From: Phallus indusiatus
Taxonomy: Eukaryota > Basidiomycota > Agaricomycetes > Phallales > Phallaceae
Direction of reading: 5' to 3'
Length of the DNA: 64,000 nt
NCBI GenBank assembly: GCA_027605045.1
Contig: JAQFWX010000027.1
Coordinates: forward strand, 62,001-126,000
Shown: positions 1 to 11,515 of the stretch, piece by piece
How positions within the stretch are numbered: the first letter of the stretch is position 1
How the letters are laid out: every line of letters begins with the position of its first letter
The notes under the pieces: generated by a model
The model's database searches: none
Told to the model about the DNA's origin: nothing
What the model saw: only the letters and a program-made list of their open reading frames with translations
Program-made: the position numbers and the translations under genes

Positions 1-1
1 A

Positions 2-1230
2 CTCGACTCCAACGGTCAACCCGTTCCTCCCCACTCTGGGGATGATTTCGGCCTGATGGACAGGCTGGACCCTGAAGAGGAGTCATTATTGTCTCGGCGA
101 CAACTCGCTGAGAAAGTCCTCGCTGAGTTCCCAGGAACTCCCCGTATCTCCAACCAGGCCAAGTACCGCGATACGTGGCCCGCTTTTATGCAAGGCCACG
201 ACCCCACAGCGTCTCGAGCAGGAAAACCCCTGTACCTGGGCCAGTTCCCGACCCACTCGCGTGGTACATGATGTGTCCACTGGATGACCCCTCGTTCGTA
301 CTCCAGGGGAAGCAGATCTGGAAGAAACCACCCATATTGGACACACCTCAAAAGGTTGCAATGCACGCGCGCATTAGACTTGCCTGGGACGTAGGCATGA
401 TGTTCATCAATAGAAAGAAGAAAGAGCGAGACTACGCTCGCCTCACTATCGGGGAGCGCCCTGAAGCTTTTCCATACCCAACAGAAGGGCAAATGGACCT
501 GGAAACGGGTCGCCTCTATGAGACGTGGTATAAGGACCCCGCCTCCGTACCCTTTTATATAAGGGTTGAACCATCAGGATCGCTGAATATCAGCGATGTT
601 GAAGTCGTAGCGTGGCTTCGAAAAATATTCCCGAATCGGGAAACAAGGAAGACTGTATTCCCCATTGTAGCGGAGATATGTACCGAGCCTGGACTATCCA
701 CCTGGCTCAACGCCGCTGGCATCAACGCCGACAAGACGGTGAATAACTCCCCATCCATAATCGAAGGATGGCGTCGAGCATATACCCTGCCCCAGGGTAA
801 CATTCCCACCAAGGAAGAAGTTGTCGGGATGCTGCGATATAACTGTGTGAATACCCGACTAATCGAAACTCGATTAGGACCACTATTTGAGCGGTGGCGA
901 TCACACACTAACAGCAACACCATCGCCGTGAAGTGGCGAGAATCTCAACCCACCGTCTCGTCGCTGCTACCAGGGCGTCAGTATCGAAGACGACGTCGCA
1001 ACAATCGTCGTGACGCCGCCCCTGCAGCTCCTATTGCTGGACCTTCGAAGGAGACTCCTTATGTGGAGTCCACCGCTAACTCGCCTCCCTCGGCGAAAGC
1101 ACCACTCCCAGCAGAAATCGCTGAGAAAGAACTCGTGATCGACCCCGATCAATACGAGGTCCTGGATAGACCAGGAGCAGGCCCTCAAGGTGATATTGAG
1201 ATGGCCATGGATTATACCGCGGACGACTGA
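2..1230 (+). CDS. 5'-truncated retroelement ORF, gag-like, with one frame change
   Basis: The reading frame is open from the left edge (frame 2, to 271) and continues from 175 in frame 1 to a TGA at 1230. The two frames overlap, which fits a frameshift near 240-270 or an unseen short intron. The visible product is about 400 residues with no RNase H, integrase or chromodomain motif. Near its C terminus is a strongly basic run (GRQYRRRRRNNRRD), followed by a Pro/Ala-rich and then acidic tail. It ends 43 bases before a polypurine tract and an LTR on the same strand, so it is the last ORF of an LTR element. A basic, nucleic-acid-binding-like protein without pol domains suggests a Gag-like product or an element-specific accessory protein. 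I do not recognise the family; assignment to the element rests on position. Confidence 0.5.
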
Positions 1231-1272
1231 GACTCACTCGTCGTATCATGTATTGACTTGACGCTCAAGTCA

Positions 1273-1283
1273 GCGGGGGAGGA
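1273..1283 (+). other. Polypurine tract of LTR element
   Basis: The run GCGGGGGAGGA sits immediately before the TG that opens the LTR. This is the usual position and composition of the primer for plus-strand DNA synthesis in Ty3-type retrotransposons. It fixes the element's orientation as plus and marks the next block as its 3' LTR. Confidence 0.7.
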
Positions 1284-1547
1284 TGTAACGGTTCCGCTAT
1301 GAGCAGCGGACTACTATTAACCATAGTACATATTCGTATATACATACAATTGTATGCAGACGATCGTCGTCTGCACAAGTACCTAGTATTATGTAACGTA
1401 CATAGGCGCCGTCACACCAGTAAATACCGCGTAACGGTAAAGGCGCCGGCAGCCTTTCTTACCTGCACTTGCAAATATACAGCTTTACACTGTTTGTTGT
1501 GAGTCCGTAAGAACCGGGCTAATCGTAAACTGTAACGAAACGTTACA
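1284..1547 (+). mobile_element. 3' LTR of a Ty3/Gypsy-like retrotransposon
   Basis: This 264-bp block begins TGTAACG and ends CGTTACA, a perfect 7-bp terminal inverted repeat with the TG...CA ends of LTRs. It directly follows a polypurine tract. The interior holds alternating TATA-like steps around 1328-1350, where a promoter could lie. The matching 5' LTR, primer-binding site and pol gene would lie left of the window, so a target-site duplication cannot be tested. No second copy of this LTR was noticed in the window. Confidence 0.75.
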
Positions 1548-1564
1548 ATAAGAGTAAACCGGCT

Positions 1565-1925
1565 TTACCTGGTTTTTTCATCATGTCAGTTGACATTTCC
1601 GAAGCCATATTCTTCATATCCATGTCATTCGACATGGCTGCACTCTTGTCCATGGACATATGATCCATTCCCATATTATCGTTTTTCATCATGCCAGGCT
1701 CCATATCATCTTTCTTCATATGCCGTTCTCCGTCGCTTCATCAACCGGCGTACGCCAGTGCTTGCAAAAGAATCAGTAGCAACATCGTTACGGCCTGTTC
1801 ATCCTCCCCTTCGTCTTTGGTTGTCACCAATGATGGTTTAGCGAGCTCAAGTTCTGGCGCGACAGCTGGTTGTCCGGGGCATTCCAGTTCCCAAAAGAGG
1901 TTAACCAATGCTGCAACGACTAAGG
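1565..1925 (-). pseudogene. Met-rich coding remnant, possible copper-binding protein
   Basis: On the minus strand the translation has a hydrophobic run at about 1748-1790 (MLLLILLQALAYAG) and, after a stop or unrecognised intron, a methionine-rich stretch at about 1575-1720 that includes DHMSMDKSAAMSNDMDM. Clusters of M-x-M, MxxM and HM are typical of copper-binding segments, for example in Ctr transporters and bacterial copper chaperones. In Ctr proteins the Met-rich part is N-terminal, whereas here it follows the hydrophobic run, so that identity is not supported. An upstream in-frame segment has a second hydrophobic patch (SLVVAALVNLFW). No intact ORF or start could be fixed. It lies directly beside the LTR and may have been cut by the insertion. 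Confidence 0.25.
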
Positions 1926-2610
1926 AGAAGAAAGAATGAGCAGGAGGAAGGAAGAAATCCCGGTAACAAATGAAAAGGTTTGAAATGACAACCTCACACT
2001 TTGTAGAACAGACAATCTCTTTTCACGTAATCAGTGTACGACCAACACGATGCCTCTTCATGTCGTAGTCACCGAGCTCGGTTCATGTCATTTGAGAGTG
2101 TTAAATCTTGTCTCAAATCTTTGACGGTATAGAAATACTAACACGGATAACATCAGAAAGCTGTTTGAAAATAAGAACATTACCCGTTTAGCGAATCTGA
2201 AGCAGTGAATTGAGGTAGTAAGTGTTGGCTAACTAATTTAATCCTCGATGCCATTCAGGATGGGAAGTTTGCCTAGTATCACCAACTGCAACTTAAATTG
2301 AAAAAAAGAGTTGACCATTAAAAGGTTTACATAAACGTACGGTTGTCACCAGTCTCCGCCACTATCCGCAAACATCCACACCCCCGATGCTTGCGATAGC
2401 GCTCAAAATAGCTTGCTTCTGTTCAGAACTAGCAAGCTGATTAACAATCTAGAAAAGAGAGAACTTCGTATTCAATATCCTAAACAAACCAAAGCGAAAG
2501 AAGACAAAATGGGCACTAACCCGGGGTTCATAGATCTTAATCAGCATCCATTCCTCCACATCAAAAGGAACTTCCAAGGCACTATAAGCTTTCTCGGGTC
2601 AACTCCGTAT
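1926..2610. other. No gene recognised
   Basis: This AT-leaning sequence lies between the Met-rich remnant and the SRPK-like pseudogene. The ORFs here are short and show no domain or plausible exon chain. No repeat was noticed. Confidence 0.5.
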
Positions 2611-2615
2611 TAGGA

Positions 2616-2990
2616 TCAAAGGCTTTTGCTTATTAGCAATCTTGCCAGACTAGCGGCCACACCGTTTGAAGTGATGGCAAGCTCTGCACCAATGACAGAT
2701 TCGACGTCATTAATACAAATCCAAACGTTTTCTGCTTTGATGTCTAGAAAACAATGTATGTAGTTAACGACGCTCCGGGAGATAAATCGCAAAAAAAAGT
2801 GAGAGGTACCCGTTTGAATCACACCGCACCGGCAATGAAGATAGTCGAGACCTAGCAGGATCTGTTTTGCGATTTGCTTGACAATATGCATTAGCACGCC
2901 TTTATTCTGTTAACAGATGGCAGACATTTCAATGACGATGAAACATAGACGATCAAAAAACCATGAGCAGGAATCGGTTTTACCTAACGT
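2616..2990 (-). pseudogene. Decayed SRPK-type protein kinase fragment
   Basis: The minus strand reads NKGVLMHIVKQIAKQILLG, then LDYLH, then an intron with intact GT...TAG borders (about 2750-2808). Splicing gives VIQTDIKAENVWICINDVE. SR-protein kinases have IHTDIKPENVL here, so the catalytic Asp and the Lys are kept, but His is changed to Gln and the subdomain VIb Pro to Ala. Upstream, RLCFIVIEM resembles the preceding VCMVFEVLGENL strand but is followed by a stop, and no ATP-binding lobe is readable. Downstream, the frame ends soon after DVESVI. It is a fragment of perhaps 110 residues out of a kinase of about 500. The retained intron shows a genomic, not mRNA, origin. Confidence 0.65.
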
Positions 2991-2999
2991 TTCTAAGTT

Positions 3000-4900
3000 A
3001 AGTCTACCAGGCTTCCGCTTAGGACCTGGTCAAACAGATAGGATTCCTGGTAGCATCTTTGTGCTGAAAATGATCGAGAAATCCTATGATATGCTATCGC
3101 CATGTATGGGAAGAATTGGGGAGGCCCACCCATAGATCGTAAGCTTGAAAAGTTTGATCTCGTCGAGGACACTTTCTGTATAGCGTAAGAACTGATTTGA
3201 CCACTTTCAAGACGATTTGGCGGTCTAATCTGAAGGGGGTATGTACAAAAAATTGGAATTTCTATAAGATAAACATAAGATCAAGACATTTTATATAGTA
3301 ATGAAGCTGACTTTGTGTCCCTTGCAAACTAAACGGTGCCAAAATGACCTCAGCGTAGTTCCCTGGCGACGACATAGCGTCCATCCGCTGAATTTGTCAC
3401 TAATGTGCACAAGATGATAGTACGAAATGATAGTTACAGGTGAAATCCTCCCAGTTTTCCTTGTCTTCAGTCATAATAACGTTTGACATTGTTGAGTAGA
3501 TGTTGTCGGGTCGAAAAGGAGTTCTATTGGGAGAATACGAGTGTGATAGTGATATATCACATGTCACATGTCACACGTCAACACTAAAATTCGCAACGTT
3601 GGAGCGTCCGCATATGTCATGACATTGAGTGACTTGATATGACAACTCTTATGACGCAATAATACGACATCTCATATGAAAGCAATTCTACGGGCAAGGA
3701 AGTTTACTGAGCAGGACTACCGGATCGAGGGAATTGGCCGCGGAACCAAAATCTGGCCGAAAACTGGTCCAACCAAGTTCTCGACGCCCATACAAACCCA
3801 TCCATCACATAAGCCTTTTCGTTACTAGCACCGCCGACGCGGCATATCCCTGCCCACAGAGTGTTATGAGAAAAAGAGAACGAAAAGTCTATTTATTCTA
3901 CGGAGTATTATTACATTTGAGCTGGAGAGTTTTTTCGGAAAGACGGAACAGAAAGAGAGATAATTTTACATTTGAGTAGGCAATAAATTTAGCATTTGTT
4001 AAAAGTCTGGTTGACTTTTTACTTCGATGCACCTAATGTGTGAATACGTGTAAGCGATTGTGAACCAACTTGTATTGTCGAGGTTGCATGTGAGTCGTCC
4101 GATGCGGTTAGGAATTAGCGCAGAATCCTTTAAAAGTTGGAAATCCGGTCTATAGATAACCATACACGATCTATCGCCAATAACGCGCAGTTCATCGATG
4201 TTGTTGGAAGGAATATTCCAAGTCGTAAAGTCGAATTGCAAGTTTGCCAACGTTCTGCACAGTTGAACGTTGAATTAAATTGGTGATGTCAATAATTCAG
4301 GGAATAATAAAACAGCGACATTTTTTAAACTCCTCTTCTAAACTCCACTCCCACGAACTCAAAGGTCATTTCATACACAGAATTCAAACTCCAAATATAG
4401 TTTTGTCCCCAGATTGGGTTCCAGATTTAGGCCCAGTTTTTCGCCTCCGAATGACATGTGAGAACTCTGCTGGGGCAGGAAACGTAAGATGACCGTATTG
4501 CTCGCTCCCCTAAGTCGCTCTAAGCCGCGTTTTACTATGCTAATGCCTGTATAATTCGATACTAATATAAACAATCTGCTTTCTTCTATTTCCTCACTAT
4601 TTTCTCAGTGTTTCACGCTCTCTCTTTTTCTTTATTTCGACCAACAACCCGATGCAAGGGAAGCAATGTCACCGGGTCCTCACCCCCTGTCCCATGGCAT
4701 CCGCATCCTCATTCCTATTCTCCGAATCGAATCGCAATTTTCTACTTAACTCAGTGTGAGAGGAATTGTGCGCATCAGATTTGCTTACAGTTGAGCAAGG
4801 TTTATTAGGCTCAATTTAATTTGTATGGGCCGTGCTTGCCTACTGTGCTCAAACCGCTCTGGACAGCCTTTTTCCTTATCCCACCATTTTTCTTATCCCA
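3000..4900. other. Gene-poor AT-rich stretch
   Basis: Only short ORFs occur here, none with a recognisable domain. A short repeat of the CACATGTCACATGTCACACGTC kind, quoted only in outline, occurs near 3557-3578. The minus ORF at 3999-4250 (83 codons) has no recognisable features. The region upstream of 4909 is pyrimidine-rich and could be the old promoter or 5' UTR of the RPN3 copy. Confidence 0.45.
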
Positions 4901-4908
4901 ACTCAACC

Positions 4909-5640
4909 ATGAAAATTGACTCTACAATTATACGTACGACGGGACAAAAGCCTTCTACCACACCTGCCGAACCTCTTCCCGAAACCGAAATCTACACCTG
5001 GCTCCTCATTCTATACTATCTCATCGACAGTATTTCTAATTTCCCGCAAAGCGCCATGAACATGGGGATACCGGCAAAACGTTTAAAGAAGAAATTCATG
5101 CGAAGGCTGTTTCGTTCGGTCAAGAAACGGTGGAACGGATTCATTCGCTCAATAGACGAAGTCTTAATCCTCTTGCTGCCAGAGTGTGGTTCGCTTTAGG
5201 ACGTGTATACGAGATTAAAGGCAATCTACCCGATTTAAGACCGTAAGAAAATTGGTATTATGGTCAATAATGATAACAACTAAACCCTTCCGGTAACAGT
5301 CTTCTCCTCAATGCCCAGCGCACCGCTTCTCTGAGACACGACATCGAAACACTCGCAACACCCATCAACCTCATTCTCAGACTACACCTTCTCACATCCT
5401 CATACGGCTCAGCGTCCACCTTTCTATCTAAAGCAACTTACCCAGATTTGTCTTTAATCTCATCTACCACCACAACTCCAACAAACACGGCTACCACTAC
5501 GACTACCACTACGGCCAGTACCATCAGCAGCAACAACAGCACAGCTTTCTAGCTCTACTTCGTCTCCGACACAGTTAGCTCGGTATCTATATTACATCGG
5601 ACGAATTCGGGCAATGGCACAAGTGAGACAGTCAGAAATA
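4909..5640 (+). pseudogene. Broken copy of 26S proteasome subunit Rpn3 (N-terminal part)
   Basis: From the ATG at 4909 the translation reads MKIDSTIIRT and then EIYTWLLILYYLIDS, the N-terminal region of Rpn3/PSMD3, a lid subunit of the 26S proteasome. A frameshift near 5060 moves the gene to another frame: SLNRRSLNPLAARVWFALG, then RVYEIKGNLPDLRP. An intact intron follows (5243-5299, GTAAG...ACAG), then LLLNAQRTASLRHDIETLA. An ACN-repeat-derived Thr run then ends at a stop near 5550. Another frame resumes with QLARYLYYIGRIRA and diverges after about 5630. Two frameshifts, a stop and loss of the C-terminal PCI part make it non-functional. About 220 of the usual roughly 500 residues are represented. 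Confidence 0.8.
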
Positions 5641-6280
5641 CATCCACAGACGCCAACTCATGTGCAGAACCATGCATCTGACAGTTCCTTTCTTCGCCAT
5701 TATCTCAATCTCAACGGCAGCAGCAGCAATAGCAACAACAGTACATTGTCGCACATCCAGCTCTCTCATATTCTCTCTCATATTCAAGCGCACACTCATA
5801 TCCGAACCCAGACGCACTCTCCCGCCGCTTTGAACTCCATGCTTTTACACGGGTTACTGGCGGCGGTCCGTCATCTCTGACCAATGGATCTTTGGGTGCT
5901 GGTGGCTGTAGAGGTGGTAGCGCTGCTACTTTCTTTGGTTCAAACAAATTAGATTAGTTTGTTTGTTTGGGACATAAATCGCTTTTTTAAAGCAACTGGA
6001 CGTCAGCGGTGTGCGCCACAGATAACTCGTAGGCATGCCTCGTATCAACAACAGCAGCAGCAACATCAACAGCAGCAACAGCGTCATAAACATTCATCCA
6101 CTGCTGTTTCATCCGCTACTGCGCAGGTGCTGATTAGTACGCCAGTTTATCAATTCCGTCGCATTACAATCATCATCGCCAGTCATCGATCATCATTCAT
6201 TATCAATGTTACTTCTGTCGTCTCATCAACACGCTGCACGCAGTCTCCCATTCTTTAACTGACGGACTTTCGGGAGCAAT
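5641..6280 (+). other. Low-complexity CAG/CAA-rich stretch after the RPN3 remnant
   Basis: Short open frames here encode Ser/Asn runs (about 5715-5745) and a Gln/His-rich run (about 6047-6092) built from CAA/CAG. None continues the Rpn3 sequence or shows a domain. It looks like expanded trinucleotide sequence inside or beside the decayed gene. Confidence 0.4.
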
Positions 6281-6758
6281 GGGCTTGATATATACTTATT
6301 AGCCCGTCATTACACCGAGTTGAATGTTGAGCACGGTCATGATAAAACTGCTATAAAATCCAATGAAGACATGGATGAACAACATTGTACGTAACACACT
6401 TCAAAGCTTCGCCGAAGTGCATCCCGTGGATTGAACAAAGTTGCGTACGCAAATATCCAGTGTCACGACGCTACGGATATTTGTTGGTCACTAGTTAGAT
6501 AAAATAATATAGCAAGATTCCACCTTCCAGCGAGCGTATCCGTTCCTTCAGTATAACGCTTCACGCCGCCTTTTATCAACCACCTGCTATCCCGCCAATT
6601 ATGTAAACCATCCTCCAAATGAGGATCAAGCATTGGCATTGCTGAAATGCAGTCATAGATTCCCGTCGATACGTAGATTGAAGAAAGTAGATAAGAACTG
6701 CCATCGGTGATAAGAATACAATCTTCTGGATGAAGCGGTATAAGCTAACTAATCAAAG
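6281..6758. other. No gene recognised
   Basis: I see no ORF of note, no hairpin and no repeat between the RPN3 remnant and the deacetylase remnant. Confidence 0.4.
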
Positions 6759-7175
6759 TTAAGTAGCAAGACAACCGGTACTAAAGCGCGATGTCGCCAA
6801 AGAAGGTGTGGATCTTCTCTTTATGCTAGAGCTGGGAAAAGCGCAGCGTAAAGGTGGTATGGTATTGTGCTTTGTCGGGTAGATGACAGGTGTTTGTGGT
6901 GGTGTAGATAGCTCTGAAATACTGTAGTCCAGCGAAAAGGTGTTAGTGCCTTGACGTCCTATAGCACAAGCGGGGGGTACTGTTACACACCTATATCCAA
7001 TCGAGCAGATAACGCCACGTTTAGACAGCTCTTGAATAACGGATATAACCCCTTCTACTTCACGTGCCATGGTAATCATCCTGACAAGGCGGGTTGGATG
7101 TAATATCGTTGGGTTGACTCGTAGATAGCTCCTTTAATCTCGTAAAGTAATAGAACCGTAAACAGCTTCGAAAGC
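6759..7175 (-). pseudogene. Decayed N-acetylglucosamine-6-phosphate deacetylase fragment
   Basis: Minus-strand pieces read FGAFEAVYGSITLRD (about 7160), then VRMITMAREVEGVISVIQEL, then SKRGVICSIGYR. In the NagA family the matching stretch runs VYG..., VR(M/L)IT(L/A)APE(V/L)xGV, then a GHS segment whose His binds metal. Here the Pro of APE is Arg and the metal-binding GH is GY, so key residues are lost. A stop lies between the first two pieces, and the following ITHLFNAM motif is no longer readable beyond GTNTF. The intact enzyme deacetylates GlcNAc-6-phosphate in amino-sugar catabolism. I call the family from the ordered similarity of three short blocks. Confidence 0.55.
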
Positions 7176-7189
7176 ACCGAATTCCTATG

Positions 7190-8230
7190 TGATTTGTTAG
7201 CAAAAAAAAGCGGCGTAGAAAGGAAGGACAAACTGCTAACCATTAGTAGCTACCAGCAGATACCCTGGCATACGCCTCTTTTGGCGTGGTGCAAAAAAGG
7301 GACCTTCAGCATGCCAACCAAGCAACGTCGCGCTTCTTGAGTGGGATGTGGCAGCTAGGAGAGGAAGAAGCTACATGAAACGAGTGAAAAGAATGGACAG
7401 GTAATGAAAAATCGGGGACTGAAGTTACTTTGACATAGTGGGACTTCTCTTGCGTCTAAAGGGGACAAACGAGCCTTTTAGCGAAGAAAGAGACGACAAT
7501 AAACTAAAGGGCCATACAATAATAGTCTGTAATAGCCTGAAAGGACATCATTAAAAGAGACGTATCAAGACCTCGAAAGGAACCTACGCAAGTGACGGCT
7601 GTCTCTACGAGCTGACGACCATCCTCCCGCTAAGGTCAATTATAGTGCTAGGACATTGGTTCAATTCGTAAAACATTTTCTAAAGTGCCATTGATTCAGG
7701 AAGAACACTGTGAACGTTCAAAGTCGAACGACGATGTTACTGAGTGTCAGCTGTGATGCCCTTTCGTTTATCGAACCACATATCGCGCTGGACAACTGAA
7801 CCGTCTTGGCGAGTTTACAATTCGTGAAGCAAGGAGAGTGTTTGACATGATTCAAGGGCGGAACGGGGTAGTAGTGGTAGTAAAGACGAAAAGGAATGTT
7901 ATATGGGCTGCCCAGGATGACCACGTAGAACATGAGCGAGCGTGTCTTGTGGGAGCCAGCGAAGACCACATGGTTGGCAGCAAGATCTGTCCCGAAGCGC
8001 CCATGTAGACTGACTGACTTGTAAGGCAATCACTCAGAAAGTGGCAGCATGGTAACCTTTTCGCAAGATCTATATCTCACATCTATATCCATATAACCAA
8101 GGGGCTTTACAAGTCGTCACAAGCTTGCTTTTATTTACGTCGGATAGAATTTTGCACTATATAACATTATAAAACATAGAAAGCAGTGGACGACTGCTAG
8201 TCAAGCTTGAATCTGAGAGTGCACAGTTTC
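7190..8230. other. No gene recognised
   Basis: The largest frame is a minus ORF at 7718-8029 (103 codons), rich in aromatic residues, with no domain I recognise and no plausible splice partners. It may be another degraded exon. Confidence 0.4.
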
Positions 8231-8234
8231 ATCA

Positions 8235-8660
8235 TCACTTGCTATCACAAGGCGTTATGTCATTTTCTATGAGATGTTTGATGATTTTGGCGGGTTTTCC
8301 GCCGATGAGGACATCGTCTGGCCAAGTGCCTTTGATTTTTGAAAAAAAGGTTAGCAAGGAATGAGGTTCATCGAATGAAGCGGGTAGCATAGTATGGAAC
8401 CAGCGGTAACAACAACGCCTTGACATAGAGCAATAAAGATGAAATAGTCAAATTGCAAACTTCAGCTGAAAATATGACATACGATTCGCACGTTGAGTTG
8501 ATCGCATAACTTCCTTGGCTTGAGTCATTTCTGAAGCCACCTCTCGATAGCTTCGGCCGGAATGTTCTGTAGAGGCCGAACTTGCGTACTCGTTTCAACT
8601 TGAGCTCGGAGACCAGCGTCCTGTATAAACCGACCCTCGACATGAGCTTCATGAATTTTG
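8235..8660 (-). pseudogene. Possible decayed leucyl-tRNA synthetase C-terminal fragment
   Basis: A minus-strand frame includes LLLYVKALLLPLVPYYATRF, which resembles the conserved helix of class I leucyl-tRNA synthetases (QALLLAPIAPHFAE-like) near the anticodon-binding domain. A neighbouring frame reads WFHTMLPASFDEPHSLL and then GTWPDD, plausibly the following W...WP segment after a frameshift. Upstream, ESYVIFSAE could match the RDSYR-type block. Similarity is short and spread over frames, so this is tentative. If right, it joins the other housekeeping-gene remnants nearby. Confidence 0.25.
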
Positions 8661-10020
8661 TCAGTGCATCTGAGCACGGTCACATTGAAAGCTTCGAAGA
8701 ATGCTTGCTAACTGGTTCTCGTTGGCGGCTGTCATCAAGCTGTCATTGAGATGGCAATCGTCAACTGAATGGTAGAAGATCTCTCACACGGTTTGCTTAC
8801 TTACACGCAATTCTTTGCGACACTAGTGCTAGCGAAATATATGAGAGACCGTCGGCGGACTGCTATCCCCGACATCAATTCGAATTGAAAGAAGCCCTCG
8901 AGTTCCGACGTGACGACAAACCTTTCAGAACTACTTGGATGTAGTCTCTCCCAAGCCTTACTAGTGACATATGTACGTGGACAATAGTACGTGGACAATA
9001 CATTCCAATGTTCTGAATTGGACTATAACACTAGCCTGGAATTAGATACACCATTGATTCGTTGATACGGCACAGTGAACGTACTAGTTTACCGATGGCG
9101 AAAATGACAATCACTTAATAATTCGCTATTTTGTTAAACAGTGAATATAAGAGTCTTCATAGAAATTTGATGAATCGCTTTTTATCGCCACATTCAAAGA
9201 CTTCCCTCCCTGACCGGCCTGACCTCCTAACGGTCATGAACAAGAGGTAGATAGGACAAGATGGAGAAGGCCCTAAGGCCTAAGGACTCTCCGGCAACTA
9301 TGTACGGTGACATCGGTTTATGTAATCAACTTTTACAACGCGGCACGATGTCACGGCAACAGTGCCTACGAGTTTTACTTCAACGACCGCTTTATAACGA
9401 AAGGAGGCGATCTCTCCACCCTTTCACCTCTTTCATAATTACATCAGGTACTCATCGCGCGTTCTACCTACAATGTCCGTAACGACCCTTGAAGAGGCGG
9501 TGCTGCAGGAATTCAGCTCGATTCTGCAGTCGTCTCTTTTCTTGTTCTACTACCGACAATCGCACAGAAGCGTTCAATTCGCTTTTATCTTTCAACGGTA
9601 TTTTCTGTGCCCTTTTCGTATGTGTTCAAGACTGATACCTACTTATCTAGACTCGAACAGGAACAGATAGCGGCAATTGGGACCCTGAAGAGGTCCTCGT
9701 TAATGTACGCGAAGCAGAGATTGGATACCGAGACGGTGGGAAATCAGCATGCTCTGGATGGGTCATGGTTTTGAAAAGGGTTGAACCATCGTGTCCCCCT
9801 TTTTTTCAGCTAATCCGACTTACTAGTATATTCCACCTGAATCATCCGATTCTCTCACAAGGAAGCTGGATCGGCAGTCAGGCGAAATTCTTCCCAGTAA
9901 GGTCCAGCCTACACTGCACTCCGAACCCAACACATCTACGAACGCCTTATACTTTCCATCGCCTTATGCTTTCCACCGGTCCTAACTCAAATCCGTTACC
10001 CGCCTACCCACATCAAACCT
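8661..10020. other. No gene recognised, short ORFs only
   Basis: Plus-strand frames at 9261-9482 and 9473-9670 and a minus frame at 8801-8998 are open but show no domain. A stretch around 9690-9730 reads REAEIGYRDGG in one frame. This recalls the GYRDG start of Yae1/Lto1-type proteins, but nothing follows it, so I do not call it. Confidence 0.4.
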
Positions 10021-10029
10021 GCCAATCGA

Positions 10030-11515
10030 TGTCCTTTTTCCACAAAATAGAGGAAGCTATTCAAAAGGCACCTGAAACGATACTCGAAGGCCTTGATCAT
10101 GTCGAAGGGTAATTGTGAAGTTTGGCAAGACTCAGGACACAGTACTAGCTGTTTATATGAAGGATTACTAGAGCCCAACAGTTCGTTGCATTCTCGATCT
10201 TTCTGTGTATGTGTAATTGTGGTAGCTCATTGCTTCCCCTTATTTAAATAGGACGTCATGATAATCCGGCTGCAATACGTGTGGACATGATCGGAGAAAG
10301 AATCAATGCATCGCGATACCAATCTTTCACAAATATAAGGTCCAGCAGCTGCGTCAAATGGCATATTGATGGGCATGAATTTTTTACGCGGTGTCGGAAT
10401 TACTTGACAATGCTCGTGAAGTAAGCTGTCCGTAATGGCATATCAGAAGTCCTCTATGAAATAACTTCATCTTTCAGGTGATTACGATTTTGGACTGGTG
10501 GCTTACCCGCGAGCTTTATCTGAGAAGACCTCCTGCGTATAGCGAAGAGTGGCGATGGATCGTTTAAGGCTACATCGCAAAGCTCAACAGGGTGTAAGGA
10601 CTTATTCGTTGTTTATAAGGAGGTATGTAATTCGCTCGTTTATAGCAAACACCCATCCATATTTGTCTAGGTGACGCAAAGCATGAGTTCTCATCACACG
10701 AAATCATATCTAGGATCTCTTCATAAGAATATAGTTGTCATGGTAAGTCCTTCCTACCAACGAAGAGAAGAAAGCTATAGAACTCAATTCTCGATAGCGA
10801 CATCATGATCATATTGTGTCGCGAGACGACATCGAATTTTGGTTGCATCATGAAAAAGTAATGCGAGACGACTATATACCATATCGCGGTCTTTATTAAC
10901 ATCCACCATCAGGTTGTCGTTGTTGATAACCACCGGGCTCCCATTGGGGGCCTCGATTTGTATTTTGAACGATGGGAGACCCGCAATCAATCAACGTCTT
11001 TCCTTTTAGTGAATGAAAGTTTAGAAAAAACATATTCAGCTCTCAGGCAGACGTTCATCCCACCGTTTTTGGTCTTCGTTGAAAGATGGAACAAAGTGAA
11101 AACGCGCAAGGTGATTTTTTATCTTCCTTCTGAATCAAAACTATGCTGAAATGTATAATAATAGTACAAAGACGACGCGTAAGTTTTATTCATACAATGC
11201 ACAAGATTAGATACCTCTAATCCACTTAAACTCTTTCTAGTCGATATGACTGGCTCGCATTTCCTCATGACGTATCCGTGGCTCAGAATGGAGCACACAC
11301 GTAAGAACATGTCTTAATTGAAAGCCTTTTGTTTTAATGTCTCCTTCATGGCTGAATGTAGGTCATCCGTACCGTGAATCGTTTCATAGGATGGGCCGAC
11401 ATTTCCGTCAACGGTTTCATTATGCCATATCGGAAGATGCATTACGGGATGACGAAGACGAGTTTACTAGACCTGGTTTCCTTGGCGCGAGAAAAGTGTT
11501 ATTATGTTAAAGTAA
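10030..11515 (+). pseudogene. Decayed phospholipase D gene
   Basis: A start-like segment (MSFFHKIEEAIQKAPETILE, 10030) is followed by VDMIGERINASRYQSF (about 10287), VKWHIDGHEFF and ILDWWLTRELYLRRPPAY. These are ordered blocks of eukaryotic PLD leading to the first HKD site. After a frameshift near 10560, an intact intron (about 10625-10671) leads into VTQSMSSHHTK. Then come DDIEFWLHHEK, HHQVVVVDNHRAPIGGLDLY and FERWETR. The HxKxxxxD motif has Lys changed to Gln in the second block, with extra sequence between the two His-His copies. FLVFVERWNKVKTRK (about 11070) and HPYRESFHRMGRHF (about 11365) follow. Several stops and frame changes show it is dead, and the second HKD half is absent. Confidence 0.75.

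Noticed and set aside
2917..3135. Plus-strand ORF of 72 codons
   Set aside because: It lies opposite the upstream part of the SRPK-like remnant and has no domain; most likely a shadow.
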